Source: Deltaproteobacteria bacterium (lineage in GTDB: Bacteria > Desulfobacterota > SM23-61). Taken from it: 6,458 bases of DNA. Of this stretch, positions 6,216-6,458 are shown piece by piece. How positions within the stretch are numbered: the first letter of the stretch is position 1; each line of letters begins with the position of its first letter. Position numbers and translations under genes: made by a program. The stretch is from positions 1-6,458 of the forward strand of contig JAPLIW010000241.1 of the NCBI GenBank assembly GCA_026388915.1, read 5' to 3'. A model generated the notes under the pieces. The model made no database searches. It saw only the letters and a program-made list of their open reading frames with translations, and was not told the DNA's origin.

Positions 6216-6458
6216 AGATGAGCAGGTATTTCTTCCGCACTTCCTCATTCCCCCGCAGTTCTTCGATGCTTCCCTCGTAGCGGATCTGGCCGTTGTCGAT
6301 GATGTATCCCCGGTCGCTCAGGCGGAGGGCGGATTTGACGTTCTGCTCGGCGAGGAGAACGGTGAGCCCCGCATCCCGCAGTTTCTTAATCTGACCTTCC
6401 AGGGAGCGGACCAGGGCCGGGGCGAGTCCTTCCGTGGGCTCGTCGAGTAGGAGAAGCT
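6214..6458 (-). CDS. livF: Branched-chain amino acid ABC transporter ATPase LivF, C-terminal part
   Basis: The minus-strand frame enters from the window edge and ends at TAG (complement of 6214-6216), giving the last 80 residues of a protein usually about 235 long. It begins with Walker B and D-loop LLLLDEPTEGLAP. The segment LTVLLAEQNVKSALRLSDRG follows; the EQN replaces the common H-loop His, which is typical of LivF. The tail DNGQIRYEGSIEEL and EVRKKYLLI matches the LivF ending. Family knowledge: this ATPase sits on the cytoplasmic face of the LivHM permease, pairs with LivG and powers uptake of leucine, isoleucine, valine or related amides delivered by LivK-type binding proteins. The Walker A and signature motifs lie outside the window. 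It converges on the DedA-rhodanese gene, and its stop codon lies inside the terminal inverted repeat. The rest of the liv operon should lie beyond the right edge. Substrate is not provable from this fragment. Confidence 0.9.
   Translation of the reverse strand, partial: LLLLDEPTEGLAPALVRSLEGQIKKLRDAGLTVLLAEQNVKSALRLSDRGYIIDNGQIRYEGSIEELRGNEEVRKKYLLI

Overview
The window looks like a chromosomal piece of a GC-rich anaerobic bacterium. The best guess is the Desulfobacterota (former Deltaproteobacteria, Syntrophobacter/Syntrophia-like). This is inferred from the gene types, from the C6/G6 palindromic repeats and AGTGCCTA-type intergenic repeats that I associate with such genomes, and from a probable selenocysteine codon. 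No taxonomic marker gene is present, so the assignment is tentative.

Layout: (1) bases 2-940, the 3' two thirds of an ADP-forming acyl/acetyl-CoA synthetase alpha subunit, on +. (2) 941-1321, a gene-free stretch with a small hairpin, a 47-bp G/C-run palindrome, a near-consensus sigma-70 promoter and a strong ribosome binding site. (3) 1322-2569, a complete glutamate dehydrogenase. (4) 2570-2881, a gene-poor stretch with short direct repeats, a second copy of the palindrome and a protein-like open frame that ends in an ATGA overlap with the next gene. (5) 2882-5167, a 761-aa protein with a PEP synthase/pyruvate phosphate dikinase-type nucleotide-binding domain but no visible phospho-histidine or PEP-barrel domain. 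(6) 5201-6184, a DedA/VTT membrane protein fused to a rhodanese domain and interrupted by an in-frame TGA. (7) 6133-6215, an imperfect inverted repeat between convergent genes. (8) 6214-6458, on -, the C-terminal 80 residues of a LivF-type branched-chain amino acid ABC transporter ATPase.

Three genes fit amino acid catabolism: Liv uptake, glutamate dehydrogenase for deamination, and ADP-forming acyl-CoA synthetase for ATP from acyl-CoA. The PEP synthase-like protein and the DedA-rhodanese protein are 33 bp apart and probably co-transcribed, but their roles are unknown.

The most interesting signal is the TGA at 6005-6007. The rhodanese domain continues in the same frame for 58 codons beyond it. 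The TGA falls at the second position of a C-x-C site typical of this fusion family, and a perfect 7-bp hairpin with a 5-nt loop begins 14 nt after the TGA. TGA is a normal stop elsewhere in the window (genes ending at 940 and 2569). The candidate is therefore a selenocysteine-containing DedA-rhodanese protein; a nonsense mutation or sequencing error is the main alternative.
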